A stretch of 64,000 bases of DNA from Sphingomonas sanxanigenens DSM 19645 = NX02 (GTDB lineage: Bacteria > Pseudomonadota > Alphaproteobacteria > Sphingomonadales > Sphingomonadaceae), in the NCBI RefSeq assembly GCF_000512205.2, contig NZ_CP006644.1:5973501-6037500 (forward strand), read 5' to 3'. The notes under the pieces were generated by a model. That model made no database searches. It was not told the DNA's origin and was given only the letters and a program-made list of their open reading frames with translations. Numbering within the stretch: the stretch's first letter is position 1; every line of letters begins with the position of its first letter. Positions 20,605 through 30,039 of the stretch are shown here, piece after piece. A program made the translations under genes and the position numbers.

Positions 20605-21894
20605 ATGACGGAACAAGGGATCAGCAGCCAGCGCCGGCTGAAATCGATCCTGGGCGGTTCCGCCGGCAACCTCGTCGAATGGTATGACTGGTACGTCTAT
20701 TCGGCCTTCTCGCTCTATTTCGCACCGGCCTTCTTCCCCGAGGGCGATCGCACCGCGCAGCTGCTGCAGACCGGCGCGATCTTCGCGGTCGGCTTCCTGA
20801 TGCGCCCGATCGGCGCCTGGCTTATGGGGGTTTTCGCGGATCGGCATGGCCGCAAGGCCGGGCTCACGCTGTCGATCACCTTGATGTGCGCAGGATCGCT
20901 GCTGATCGCGATCACGCCGGGCTATGCGTCGATCGGCGTCGGCGCGCCGATCATCCTCGCGCTGGCGCGGATGATGCAGGGCTTGAGCGTCGGCGGCGAA
21001 TATGGCGCGAGCGCCACCTATCTGTCCGAAATGGCGACGCGCGACCGGCGCGGCTTCTTCTCCAGCTTCCAGTATGTCACCTTGATCATGGGGCAGTTGC
21101 TGGCGCTGTTCGTGCTGATGCTGCTGCAACTTGCGCTGAGCGAACTGCAGCTCGAAAGCTGGGGCTGGCGCATCCCCTTCGCGATCGGCGGGGTGCTGGC
21201 GATCGTCGTCTTCCGAATCCGCCGCGGGCTGATCGAGACCGAGAATTTCACGCGCGGACAGGCGAAGGAGGCGCCGCGATCGGGGCTGTTCGCGCTGTTC
21301 CGCCTCCACCCGCGCGAAGCCTTCACGGTGATCGCGCTGACCGCGGGCGGCACCCTCGCCTTCTATGCCTATTCCACCTACATGCAGAAATTCCTCGTCA
21401 ACACCGCGGGCTTCGGCCGCGAGACCGCGACGACGATCATGACCGGGGCGCTGTTCATCTACATGTGCCTGCAGCCCGCGGCGGGCGCGCTTTCCGATCG
21501 GATCGGCCGCAAGCCGCTGATGGTGGGATTCGGCGTCGCAGGGCTGCTGATGACCGTGCCGATCTTCCGGGCGCTCGAACGCACCGATGATCCATGGATG
21601 GCCTTCGCACTGGTGGTGGGGGCGCTGGTGATCGTCACCGGCTATACCGCGATCAACGCCATCGTGAAGGCCGAGCTGTTCCCGGCGCACATCCGCGCGC
21701 TCGGCGTCGCCTTGCCCTATGCGATCGCGAACACGCTGTTCGGCGGCACCGCCGAGATCGTCGCGCTCAAGCTGAAGGACGAAGGCGTGGAACAGATTTT
21801 CTATTGGTATGTCAGCGCGATGATCGGACTGTCGCTGATCGTCTATCTCGCGATGCGCGATACGCGGACGAACAGCGCGATCGATCGCGATTGA
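20605..21894 (+). CDS. MFS metabolite:proton symporter (KgtP/ShiA-like)
   Basis: A 429-residue inner-membrane transporter with 12 predicted helices. The start GNLVEWYDWYVYSAFSLYFA is the signature of the metabolite:H+ symporter subfamily, which carries alpha-ketoglutarate, shikimate, proline/betaine or citrate. Loop motifs FADRHGRKAGL and SDRIGRKPLM are the usual loop 2-3 and 8-9 sequences, and LSVGGEYGASATYLSE is the helix-5 family motif. ATG 20605 follows GAGAAAAGGA. The substrate cannot be told. A REP-like element and the cold-shock terminators follow downstream. Confidence 0.87.
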   Translation: MTEQGISSQRRLKSILGGSAGNLVEWYDWYVYSAFSLYFAPAFFPEGDRTAQLLQTGAIFAVGFLMRPIGAWLMGVFADRHGRKAGLTLSITLMCAGSLLIAITPGYASIGVGAPIILALARMMQGLSVGGEYGASATYLSEMATRDRRGFFSSFQYVTLIMGQLLALFVLMLLQLALSELQLESWGWRIPFAIGGVLAIVVFRIRRGLIETENFTRGQAKEAPRSGLFALFRLHPREAFTVIALTAGGTLAFYAYSTYMQKFLVNTAGFGRETATTIMTGALFIYMCLQPAAGALSDRIGRKPLMVGFGVAGLLMTVPIFRALERTDDPWMAFALVVGALVIVTGYTAINAIVKAELFPAHIRALGVALPYAIANTLFGGTAEIVALKLKDEGVEQIFYWYVSAMIGLSLIVYLAMRDTRTNSAIDRD

Positions 21895-21898
21895 TCGG

Positions 21899-21933
21899 GG
21901 CCCCGCGGCCGAAAGGCGTGGTTGGGGGTGTGC
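21899..21933. repeat. REP-like fragment after the MFS gene
   Basis: GGCCCCGCGGCCGAAAGGCGTGG and the following GGGGGTGTGCGC resemble a degenerate copy of the window's GC-rich intergenic repeat. It lies directly after the MFS stop codon. The rest of 21934-22049 shows no gene. Confidence 0.4.
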
Positions 21934-22049
21934 GCTCAGGCATCCGATGCCGCTGCACTCTGAATGAAAAGGGCGGCCCCCTTCCACCGCTGGCCCGGAA
22001 AGGGGCGCGCGAATGCCCGCGTTCATCGCGGCAGCGCAGATAAAAGAAG

Positions 22050-22088
22050 CGCCATGAAACGCCGACGGGCAGCCGGCGCTTCATGGCG
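22050..22088 (-). terminator. Second Rho-independent terminator of the cold-shock gene
   Basis: CGCCATGAAACGCCG (22050-22064) pairs with CGGCGCTTCATGGCG (22074-22088), 15 bp with one mismatch and a 9-base loop. On the minus strand it is followed by CTTCTTTTATCTG, a T-rich tract. It lies 76 bases beyond the cold-shock stop codon and backs up the hairpin at 22115-22139. Confidence 0.7.
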
Positions 22089-22114
22089 TAATCGCTTGCA
22101 GCAAAAGCGAAATC

Positions 22115-22139
22115 CCCCGGGCCGAGGTCCGGCCCGGGG
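22115..22139 (-). terminator. First Rho-independent terminator of the cold-shock gene
   Basis: CCCCGGGCCG (22115-22124) pairs perfectly with CGGCCCGGGG (22130-22139), with a 5-base loop. The minus-strand transcript continues as ATTTCGCTTTT. It begins 25 bases after the stop codon of the cold-shock gene. Confidence 0.75.
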
Positions 22140-22163
22140 TGAAATCGTGTCAGCCGGCTGCTT

Positions 22164-22991
<828 letters not shown>

Positions 22992-23144
22992 GCCCTGTTG
23001 TACTTTCCCGGTCGCCCGCACTTCATTACTGGAAACACACGCCGGACGACGGTCGCAAGTCCCCCAGTGCGGAAAATTGGCCGCACCTGCGAATCCCTTA
23101 GCGGAAAAACCTCGTCGTTGCGAATGATTTCAAGCCGCTGTCGC

Positions 23145-23510
23145 TCAGAACAAGAGAGTCTGCGGATTGGGCATCGGCAAACGCTTCTGCGCGTTGAGCA
23201 GCGACATCACCGATCGCACCGCCACCCATACGCCGGTGGCAAGCATCACCAGGAAGCCGATGAGGATGAGCGAGAGGATCGCGCCGACGACGAAGCCGAT
23301 CAGCCCGAACCAGAACGTCCGGATATGATAGGCGTAATGGCTCGTTTCCCAATTTGCTTTCGGCTGGCCGCCCCAAACATAGGCAAGAACCACACCGACG
23401 ATGCCCGTGATGCCGGTGATGAAGCTGGCGAGATAAAGCAGCGAGATGATTGTCGGCTGGTTCAGTTCGAAGCCGCTTGAGGATTGCGGTCCGCGGTAAG
23501 GGTCGGTCAT
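23145..23510 (-). CDS. DUF4870-like small membrane protein
   Basis: A 121-residue protein with three hydrophobic segments. After a short polar start (MTDPYRGPQSSSGFELNQ) come helices near residues 20-45, 65-95 and 85-105. The middle HYAYHIRTFWFGLIGFVVG matches the TmeM/DUF4870 pattern in which a short H-x2-FQxxWFxL-like stretch precedes a helix. The function of the family is unknown. ATG 23510 is chosen because the longer open frame upstream is Cys/Ser-rich and out of family. It is divergently placed relative to the RNase D gene. Confidence 0.75.
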   Translation of the reverse strand: MTDPYRGPQSSSGFELNQPTIISLLYLASFITGITGIVGVVLAYVWGGQPKANWETSHYAYHIRTFWFGLIGFVVGAILSLILIGFLVMLATGVWVAVRSVMSLLNAQKRLPMPNPQTLLF

Positions 23511-23676
23511 CGCATTGAGCCCCGCTGATTGAGAACATGTTGCAGATTGTGCGCTTTTGTCGGTGCACGCGCAACCGCTTAGCCCCGTGGCGGCAGAGTC
23601 GCTGTGTTCCTCGGCACATGCGGCAAAAACATGCTTCGCCATTGAGCCCCACCGTCCGCGCGCCTATGCGTGCGGC

Positions 23677-24294
23677 ATGACCGTGCATTTCCATGAAGAA
23701 GATCTGCCCGAAGGCGTGCTCGCGCCCGGGCCCATCGCCATCGATACCGAGACGATGGGGCTCATCACCCCGCGCGACCGGCTGTGCGTCGTCCAGATTT
23801 CCGACGGCGGCGACGACGAGCATCTCGTGCGCTTCTCGCCCGGCAGCGACTACGCCGCGCCCAATCTGCGCGCGGTGCTGGCGGATCCGGAGCGCCTCAA
23901 GCTCTATCATTTCGCCCGCTTCGACCTCGCCGCGATCCGCCAGTATCTGGGCGTCGTCGCGGCGCCGGTCTATTGCACCAAGATCGCGTCGCGGCTGGTG
24001 CGCACCTACACCGACCGCCATGGACTGAAGGAACTGGTGCGCGAACTGATCGGGCAGGAAATCTCGAAGCAGCAGCAGTCGTCGGACTGGGGCGGCCCCG
24101 ATCTCAGCGATGCCCAGCGCGAATATGCCGCGTCGGACGTGCGCTACCTCCACCGCCTGCGCGACGAGCTCGATCGCCGGCTGGCGCGCGAGGGGCGCAC
24201 CGGCATCGCGCAGGCCTGTTTCGATTTTCTTCCGGCGCGCGCCGAGCTCGACCTCGCCGGCTGGCCCGAGATCGATATCTTCGCGCATATCTGA
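23677..24294 (+). CDS. rnd: Ribonuclease D-type 3'-5' exonuclease
   Basis: A 205-residue DEDDy exonuclease lacking the HRDC domains of E. coli RNase D, a short form typical of alphaproteobacteria. ExoI motif AIDTETMGL supplies D23 and E25. ExoII is LYHFARFDLAAIRQ, and ExoIII is AASDVRYLHRLRDEL with Asp and Tyr. Such enzymes trim tRNA and other small RNA 3' ends. ATG 23677 is favoured because homologues begin near the VHFHEEDLP segment; the open frame extends 40 residues further upstream without a family match. It is followed 30 bases later by lptC, so the three genes rnd-lptC-lptA may form one transcript. Confidence 0.9.
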   Translation: MTVHFHEEDLPEGVLAPGPIAIDTETMGLITPRDRLCVVQISDGGDDEHLVRFSPGSDYAAPNLRAVLADPERLKLYHFARFDLAAIRQYLGVVAAPVYCTKIASRLVRTYTDRHGLKELVRELIGQEISKQQQSSDWGGPDLSDAQREYAASDVRYLHRLRDELDRRLAREGRTGIAQACFDFLPARAELDLAGWPEIDIFAHI

Positions 24295-24324
24295 TTCGCC
24301 GTACGCTTACCGCGGGGGAGCCGC

Positions 24325-24963
24325 ATGTCAGAGATCGCCGTCCACAAGCGCAGCCTCAGGCAACGCTGGGCCGCGCCGGGAAGCCGCCACGACCGGCTGA
24401 TCGCGGTCAGCCGCGTGATCTTCCCGACCGCGATCGGTGCGCTCGCCGCGGTGCTGGCGATCGCGCCGCTTACCCGCGGCAACGAACTGAGCTTCGTCCT
24501 CGCCAAGGACAGCGTCGAGATCGCGAAGGAACGCATGAGGGTGACGTCCGCGATCTATCGGGGGGAGGACAGCAAGGGGCAGCCCTTCCAGCTCCGCGCC
24601 GGCTCGGCGGTGCAGGCCAGTTCGCGTGATCCGATTGTGCGGCTTGAAAAATTGTCGGCCGAGCTCGCGCTGAAGGACGGGCCGGCAACGGTGACCGCGC
24701 CGCGTGGCCGCTATGACATGAATGCGGAAAAGGTCGCGGTCGACGGGCCGGTGCAGGTTCGCGGGGCGGACGGTTATCGCCTCGATACGCGCGACGTCGC
24801 GGTCGATCTGCGTACCCGGCAGGTGACCAATACCGGCCCCGCCGACGGTGCGATGCCGCTCGGTACGTTCAGCGCGCAACAGATGCGCGCCGACCTGGAG
24901 GCGCGGACGGTGACGTTGCAGGGCCGTGCACGCTTGCACATCGTCCAGCGTCAAGGCAGATGA
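24325..24963 (+). CDS. lptC: LPS-transport periplasmic bridge protein LptC
   Basis: A 212-residue protein with one N-terminal membrane anchor (VIFPTAIGALAAVLAIAPL, about residues 31-49) and a periplasmic beta-jellyroll. It would link the LptB2FG ATPase to LptA in lipopolysaccharide or sphingomonad glycolipid transport. The ENERGY-type repeats are weak, but the layout (anchor, then RLEKLSAELALKDGPATVTAPRGRY) and overlap with lptA support the call. GGGGGAG lies 6 bases before the ATG. Its stop overlaps the lptA start (ATGA). Sphingomonads make glycosphingolipids, and the Lpt machinery's cargo here cannot be told from sequence. Confidence 0.83.
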   Translation: MSEIAVHKRSLRQRWAAPGSRHDRLIAVSRVIFPTAIGALAAVLAIAPLTRGNELSFVLAKDSVEIAKERMRVTSAIYRGEDSKGQPFQLRAGSAVQASSRDPIVRLEKLSAELALKDGPATVTAPRGRYDMNAEKVAVDGPVQVRGADGYRLDTRDVAVDLRTRQVTNTGPADGAMPLGTFSAQQMRADLEARTVTLQGRARLHIVQRQGR

Positions 24964-25511
24964 CCGGCATGCGCCCTGCTCTGATCCTCGCCATCGCCTC
25001 CGCTGCCACGGCGGGGCTCGTCGCCATTGCAGCACCGGCGCTCGGCCAGGCGTTGCGCGGGCATGATTCGAACGCACCGGTCGATGTCGACGCCGACCGA
25101 ATCGAGGTGCAGGATCGCGCGGACCGCGCAATCTTCTCGGGCAATGTGAAGGTGCGCCAGGCGGGCCTCACGCTCGATGCGGCGCGGCTGACCGTCGCCT
25201 ATGCCAGCAATGACGGCATCCAGGTGCAGCGACTCGATGCTGCCGGCGGGGTGGTCGTGCGCAGCGCCTCCGAAACCGCGCGCGGCGATTTTGCGATCTA
25301 CGACCTCAACGCGCGCCGCATCACGATGCTGGGCGGGGTCATGCTGACGCAGGGCCAGAGCACGATCCGCGGCGGCCGGCTGGTCATCGACCTCACCACC
25401 GGCCGCTCGGTGGTCGATGGCGCCGCGGCGCCCAGCCCGGGCGCGCCGGGCGTGTCCAGCGGCGGCGGGCGCGTCAGCGGACGGTTCACGGTTCCCAAGC
25501 GGAACAACTGA
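24960..25511 (+). CDS. lptA: LPS-transport periplasmic protein LptA
   Basis: A 183-residue OstA-like protein that would form the periplasmic filament between LptC and LptD. It has a signal peptide (MTGMRPALILAIASAATAGLVAIAAPALGQAL) and the family sequence VDVDADRIEVQDRADRAIFS, then RQAGLTLDAARLTVAY. The C terminus is a flexible Gly/Ser/Pro-rich tail. ATG 24960 overlaps the lptC stop; ATG 24969 is an alternative with an equally good signal peptide. No lptB follows: the next gene, cca, is convergent, so the ATPase must lie elsewhere. Confidence 0.88.
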   Translation: MTGMRPALILAIASAATAGLVAIAAPALGQALRGHDSNAPVDVDADRIEVQDRADRAIFSGNVKVRQAGLTLDAARLTVAYASNDGIQVQRLDAAGGVVVRSASETARGDFAIYDLNARRITMLGGVMLTQGQSTIRGGRLVIDLTTGRSVVDGAAAPSPGAPGVSSGGGRVSGRFTVPKRNN

Positions 25512-25563
25512 GCGGGGTTCCGTCGTTCCCCGAACCAACGCTCGGGGAGGCATGTCTACGCGT

Positions 25564-26778
25564 CTACGTGCCCGCCTCGGCCAGAATCATCGCCGCGACC
25601 TCATCCGCGATCGCCTGCACCCGCTCCGCCGGCGGGAAACCTTCCGCCACCCATTGCCGCTCCACCGTCTGCAACGCCCGCGCCACCGCCGGTCCTGCCG
25701 CCAGCCCACGCGCGACCAGCGCGCCGCCGCCGATCGGCAGGCGCGGCGGCGCCCAGCCGGCGAGGCGGCGGATCTCGGCCTCGTCGCCATCGTGCAGCAG
25801 CAGCCGGTCGATCGCGCCGGCGACGCCCGTGCGATAGGCGAACGCCTCGACGGGCAGCGCATCGGGCGCGCCGGCAAGCGCTGCCGCGATCCGCTTGCGG
25901 TTCTGGTTGGACAGTTTGAGCCGCGCGGCCACGGCTTCGCCCAGCACCGGATCGTCGGGCAGCAGCGCCGCCAGCCGGCGGACCGGGTCGGCGGCGATGC
26001 CCGCCCGTGATTCGCCCGCGACGACGCGACCGAGCCTGGCGGCGCCGTCGATGCCGATTTCGGGCAGCACCGGCGTGAAGATGCCCCGATCGATCATCAG
26101 CGCGACGGTGGGCCGGGGATCCGCGACGGCGAGCAGCTTGAGCAGCTCGTCGGCGATTCGCTCCCGCGACAGCGCCATCAGATCGTTGGCACGCGCGGCG
26201 CAGGCCGCGAGCCCCTCCTCATCGGGGCGGTCGAGTCCGAAGCGCGCGTGGAAGCGGAAGAAGCGCAATATGCGCAGATGATCCTCGGCGATGCGCTCCA
26301 GCGGCGCGCCGATGAAGCGGACGCGGCGCACGGCGAGATCGGCGAGGCCGCCGAAATAATCGTGGATCTCGCCGGTTGACGGGTCGGCGTAGAGCGCGTT
26401 GATCGTGAAGTCGCGCCGCGCCGCATCCTCGCGCCAGTCGTCCGAAAAGGCGACGGTGGCGCGGCGGCCGTCGGTGGCGACGTCGCGGCGCAACGTGGTC
26501 ACCTCCACCGGGCCGCTCTTGAGCACCGCCGTGATCGTCCCGTGCGCGATCCCCGTCGGCACCGCGCGGATCGCCTGCCGCTTCAGCCGTTCGAGCACCT
26601 GCGGCGGCTTCAGCCGCGTCGCGATGTCGACATCCTTGGCGTCGATGCCGAGCAGCGCGTCGCGCACCGCTCCGCCGACGAAGCGGCTGTCACCCTCGTT
26701 GGCGCCCAGCGCGTCGAGCAGCGCCGCCATGCCGTTGCGCGTGCGCCAGTCGACGTCGGGCAGGGTCAAGCCGTCCAT
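25564..26778 (-). CDS. cca: CCA tRNA nucleotidyltransferase / poly(A) polymerase family
   Basis: A 404-residue class II nucleotidyltransferase that adds or repairs the 3' CCA of tRNA. The catalytic head has FVGGAVRDALLGIDAKDVDIAT (D49 and D51 are metal ligands) and the RRDFTINALYAD motif with the DYFGGLADL neck. EDHLRILRFFRFHARFG is the family motif that selects nucleotides. The product is cytosolic. ATG 26778 overlaps the 3' end of the Nudix gene by 13 bases, so it is translationally coupled to that gene; the longer frame upstream is a shadow of the Nudix gene. Confidence 0.92.
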   Translation of the reverse strand: MDGLTLPDVDWRTRNGMAALLDALGANEGDSRFVGGAVRDALLGIDAKDVDIATRLKPPQVLERLKRQAIRAVPTGIAHGTITAVLKSGPVEVTTLRRDVATDGRRATVAFSDDWREDAARRDFTINALYADPSTGEIHDYFGGLADLAVRRVRFIGAPLERIAEDHLRILRFFRFHARFGLDRPDEEGLAACAARANDLMALSRERIADELLKLLAVADPRPTVALMIDRGIFTPVLPEIGIDGAARLGRVVAGESRAGIAADPVRRLAALLPDDPVLGEAVAARLKLSNQNRKRIAAALAGAPDALPVEAFAYRTGVAGAIDRLLLHDGDEAEIRRLAGWAPPRLPIGGGALVARGLAAGPAVARALQTVERQWVAEGFPPAERVQAIADEVAAMILAEAGT

Positions 26779-27368
26779 GCCAGCCTCCGCGCCAGGTTGA
26801 TCAGCATGCCCGCGGTCGCGCCCCAGATGCGGCGCCCATCCCATGACAGCTCGTAATAGTGCCGCTGGCGGCCCTGCCACTCGATGGCCTGCTCGATATA
26901 ATTGCCTTCGCCCATCAGCACCGACAGCGGCACCTCGAACACATCGGCAACCTCGGCCTCGTGCGGCACCAGCGTCAGGTCCGGCGGTACGACGCCGATC
27001 ACCGGCGTCACCTGGAAGCCGGTGACGGTGCGATAGCCGTCCGCCTCGCCGATCACCTCGACCATCGCGCGCGGCAGGCCGATCTCCTCCTCCGCCTCGC
27101 GCAGGGCCGCGGCGACGATGCCGGCATCCTCGGGGTCGACGCGGCCGCCGGGGAAGGCGATCTGGCCGGCGTGGCGACGCAAGGTCGTCGTGCGCCGCGT
27201 CAGGATCACGCCCGGCTCGGCGCGGTCGGTGACGGCGACGAGTACCGCCGCCGGCACGATCACCTCGCCTGCGCCGACCAGGGCGTCGCGCACATCGCCC
27301 TCCAGCAATATGGTCTGGCGTTCGCCGCCGCGTTCGAGCGCGAGACGCAATCGTTCGGCAAGCGTCAT
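26766..27368 (-). CDS. Nudix hydrolase, CoA pyrophosphatase-like
   Basis: A 200-residue Nudix protein. The segment HAGQIAFPGGRVDPED leading into LREAEEEIGL is the combined UPF0035/CoA-diphosphatase signature and Nudix box, at about residues 66-98. It would cleave CoA and its derivatives to 3',5'-ADP and phosphopantetheine. ATG 27368 overlaps the DUF1285 stop (ATGA), and its own end overlaps the cca start, so DUF1285-Nudix-cca form one coupled operon, a layout known from other alphaproteobacteria. Confidence 0.9.
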   Translation of the reverse strand: MTLAERLRLALERGGERQTILLEGDVRDALVGAGEVIVPAAVLVAVTDRAEPGVILTRRTTTLRRHAGQIAFPGGRVDPEDAGIVAAALREAEEEIGLPRAMVEVIGEADGYRTVTGFQVTPVIGVVPPDLTLVPHEAEVADVFEVPLSVLMGEGNYIEQAIEWQGRQRHYYELSWDGRRIWGATAGMLINLARRLAWTA

Positions 27369-27931
27369 GCCGCCGGCTCCAGCGTGAAGAAGGCGCCGTC
27401 GCTCCACACGCCGGCCGGGGCATGGTCCTCGGCGATGGCGATCTCGGCCAGTTCGTAGAACAGCGGCCGCGCGATCAGCGCCTGCAGCCCGCCGCGCACG
27501 TGCAGATAGGGGTGCGGGCCATCGGCGCGCTCGACGACGGTCAGGGCGTGCTCGGGCCCTGCGATCACCAGGTCGCCGGTGTTGAGGCGGAACGCCAGCC
27601 GGCGGGCGGGACCTTCACCCTCGCTCTTGAGCTCGACGGCGACGAACGCCGCATCGTCCACCGCGATGGCCAGCCGTTCCGCCGGCGTCACCAGCACATG
27701 GCTGCCATCCGCCTCGCGCCGCAGGATGGTGGCGAACAGCCGGACCATCTCGGGGCGATCGATGCGGTCGCCCTGATGATACCAGCTGCCGTCCGCCGCG
27801 ATCCGCATCTCGCTGTCGCCGCTGCGGTCGGGATGCCACTGGTCGACCGGCGGCAGGCGTCGTTCGGCGGCGAGCCGGGCGATGTCGGCAAGCGACAGGC
27901 CGGCAAGATCGGGGGGCGGGGGCATCGGCAT
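27365..27931 (-). CDS. DUF1285 family protein
   Basis: A 188-residue cytosolic protein. The segment SEMRIAADGSWYHQGDRIDR and the later VRLFATILRREADGSHVLVTP are the core of DUF1285, whose biochemical function is unknown. It is the first gene in the DUF1285-Nudix-cca operon and overlaps the Nudix start by 4 bases. ATG 27931 (MPMPPPPDLAG) is used; an ATG at 27925 is equally possible, and the upstream extension is not supported by an RBS. Confidence 0.83.
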   Translation of the reverse strand: MPMPPPPDLAGLSLADIARLAAERRLPPVDQWHPDRSGDSEMRIAADGSWYHQGDRIDRPEMVRLFATILRREADGSHVLVTPAERLAIAVDDAAFVAVELKSEGEGPARRLAFRLNTGDLVIAGPEHALTVVERADGPHPYLHVRGGLQALIARPLFYELAEIAIAEDHAPAGVWSDGAFFTLEPAA

Positions 27932-28006
27932 GGCCTGCCGCTTAGGCGATTCGGCCGGCGTCCGCAAAGCGCGGGTCCGCCGATCCGTATCGTCCGCGCG
28001 CCGAAA

Positions 28007-28513
28007 TCAGGCGTGGACGCGCGGCGCGATCCGGCCCGCCGCCGCCATGACGGTGCCGTCGGGCACCCGCGCGAGCAGCCGGTGCCGCTCGACCGGGCCC
28101 GGCACCTCCCACAGGGCGGTGCCGTCGGCACTGAAGCCGAAGAAGCGGCCATAATATTCGGGATCGCCGATCATCATCAGCACATCGCCGCCGCGCGCAT
28201 CGGATGCTGCCAGCGAAGCGGCGACCAGCGCGCGGCCGATGCCGTCGCGCTGGCGATCGGGCTCGACCGCGACGGGACCGACCATCACCATCGGCTGCGC
28301 GCCCAGCGGGGTCAGCAACGATACCGGCCAGCACTGGATCGTGCCCACCAGCCGGCCGCCGTCGAACGCGCCGAAGCACAGCGCGTCGATCGCCTGCGTC
28401 CCTTCGCGCATCCGATAGGCGGTGCGGCCGCGGCGGTCGGCGCCGAAGGCGTCGTCCAGCAGCGCTTCCACCGCCGACGGATCGGCGTCGCTCAGGGGGG
28501 TGATCTTGACCAA
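28007..28513 (-). CDS. GNAT-family N-acetyltransferase
   Basis: A 168-residue acetyl-CoA-dependent transferase. Motif A is VGPVAVEPDRQRDGIGRALV, with the pyrophosphate-binding QRDGIG, followed by GDPEYYGRFFGF, which is typical of the YhbS-like branch. The acceptor substrate is unknown. The gene lies 75 bases upstream of the DUF1285 operon on the same strand, but it shows no overlap. Confidence 0.85.
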   Translation of the reverse strand: MVKITPLSDADPSAVEALLDDAFGADRRGRTAYRMREGTQAIDALCFGAFDGGRLVGTIQCWPVSLLTPLGAQPMVMVGPVAVEPDRQRDGIGRALVAASLAASDARGGDVLMMIGDPEYYGRFFGFSADGTALWEVPGPVERHRLLARVPDGTVMAAAGRIAPRVHA

Positions 28514-28612
28514 CGTCCGGTTCGCTCCTCAATGGCGGTGCCGATCGATCTCGGCGGCGGCGCGCTTTAGCGTCATGTGGGGATTTGGAAAGCGAAATCA
28601 GGGGGATTTTCG

Positions 28613-29245
28613 ATGAAACTGTTCGATGCGGCCTGGGCGCCGAGCCCGCGACGCGTCCGCATGTATCTTGCGGAAAAGGCGCTGAACGTGCCGCGCGTCT
28701 CCGTCGACATCCGGGGCGGTGCCCATCTCGCCGCCGACTTTCTGGACATCAATCCGCGCGGCACCCTGCCGGCGCTGCAGCTCGACGATGGCGAACTGAT
28801 CCTCGAATCGTCGGCGATCTGCCGCTTCTTCGAGACGCTGCACCCCGAGCCGTCGCTGTTCGGCGCCAATCCGCGCGACGTGGCGCGCATCGAATCGGTG
28901 CTGCGGCTGGTCGATGGCGAAGGCTATGCGGCTGCGGTCTACGCGTTTCGCAACGGCCATCCGCGTCTTGCCGGCAAGGCGCTGCCCGGCTGCTGGCCTG
29001 AGGTGCCGCAGATTCCCGCGCTGGTGGCGCGCGCCGGGTTGCTGTGGCGGCGCTTCCTCGAAACATTGGAGACGCGGCTGGCGGAGCATGAGTGGATCGC
29101 GACCGACCGGTTGAGCTATGCCGACATCGCCGCCTTCGTGACGCTGGAATTCGGCGGGGTCGGCCGACTCGACATGGGGGGCGCGGGGGAGGGTGTCGCC
29201 CGATGGCGCGCGGCGATGGCGGCGCGGCCGAGCGCTGCGGCGTGA
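28613..29245 (+). CDS. Glutathione S-transferase family protein
   Basis: A 210-residue cytosolic GST. The thioredoxin-like N-terminal domain starts MKLFDAAWAPSPRRVRMYL; PRGTLPALQLDDGELILESSAICRF contains the cis-Pro and ES glutathione contacts. The all-helical C-terminal domain includes RLSYADIAAFVTLEF, the N-capping/hydrophobic staple motif. ATG 28613 follows GGGGGA at 5-6 bases; the in-frame start at 28577 has no RBS. The substrate is unknown. Confidence 0.9.
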   Translation: MKLFDAAWAPSPRRVRMYLAEKALNVPRVSVDIRGGAHLAADFLDINPRGTLPALQLDDGELILESSAICRFFETLHPEPSLFGANPRDVARIESVLRLVDGEGYAAAVYAFRNGHPRLAGKALPGCWPEVPQIPALVARAGLLWRRFLETLETRLAEHEWIATDRLSYADIAAFVTLEFGGVGRLDMGGAGEGVARWRAAMAARPSAAA

Positions 29246-29286
29246 CCCGCCTTCCCAGCGCCCCCGCAACCGTCTAGCGGCACCGC

Positions 29287-30039
29287 ATGGGCAGCGAACG
29301 CACGGCAATCGTCACCGGCGGGGCGAAGCGCATCGGCGCCGCGATGGCGCGCGCGCTCGCCGCGGACGGCTGGCACCTGCTGATCCACTGCCACGCCAGC
29401 CGTGCCGAGGCGGATGCGCTCGCGGCCGAACTCGGCGATGCGACCGTCGTCGCCGCCGACCTCGCCGAGCCGGATTGCGCCGGGCGGGTGATGGCCGCGC
29501 TCGACGGGCTGCCGCCGCCGGCGCTGCTCGTCAACAATGCCTCGCGCTTCGATCTCGACCTGTTCGGCGATTTCGGCGTCGCGCAATGGGATCGCCACAT
29601 GGCGGTGAACGTGCGCGCGCCGGTGCTGCTGGCGCGGGGCTTCGCCGCGGCGGTGCCCGAGGGGCAGCCGGCGCTGGTCGTCAATCTGCTCGACGCCAAG
29701 CTCGCGCAGCCCAATCCCGACTTCTTTTCCTATACGGTGTCGAAACAGGCGCTGGCCGGCGCCAGCGAATTGCTCGCGCGCGTGCTGGCGCCGCGCGGGA
29801 TCCGGGTGTGCGGCATCGCGCCCGCCGTTACATTGGTGTCGGGCCCCCAAAGCCGCGACAATTTCGAGAAGGCGCACCGGATGACCGCGCTCGGCACCGG
29901 CGTCACCGTCGACGATCTCGTCGCGGCGCTGCGCTTCCTCATCGCGACGCCGACGATCACCGGCCAGACCATCGCCATCGATGCCGGGCAGCGCTTTCTC
30001 GGCCTGCCCCGCGACGTTCAATTCATGGAGACCGAATGA
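29287..30039 (+). CDS. SDR oxidoreductase, pteridine-reductase-like
   Basis: A 250-residue Rossmann-fold NAD(P)H enzyme. The cofactor loop is TGGAKRIGAAMA, then NNASRFD and the catalytic YTVSKQAL (Tyr-x3-Lys). The TGxxKRIG form of the loop and the NNASxF motif are those of pteridine reductase (PTR1/FolM-like) rather than general SDRs. Its stop overlaps the start of a FolB-like gene (ATGA), which supports a role in reducing a dihydropterin or dihydrofolate. The substrate is inferred from motif and neighbour only. Confidence 0.83.
   Translation: MGSERTAIVTGGAKRIGAAMARALAADGWHLLIHCHASRAEADALAAELGDATVVAADLAEPDCAGRVMAALDGLPPPALLVNNASRFDLDLFGDFGVAQWDRHMAVNVRAPVLLARGFAAAVPEGQPALVVNLLDAKLAQPNPDFFSYTVSKQALAGASELLARVLAPRGIRVCGIAPAVTLVSGPQSRDNFEKAHRMTALGTGVTVDDLVAALRFLIATPTITGQTIAIDAGQRFLGLPRDVQFMETE

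Noticed and set aside
23557-23676. N-terminal extension of RNase D
   Set aside because: The 40 extra residues have no family match and lie over the presumed divergent promoter; ATG 23677 fits homologues.
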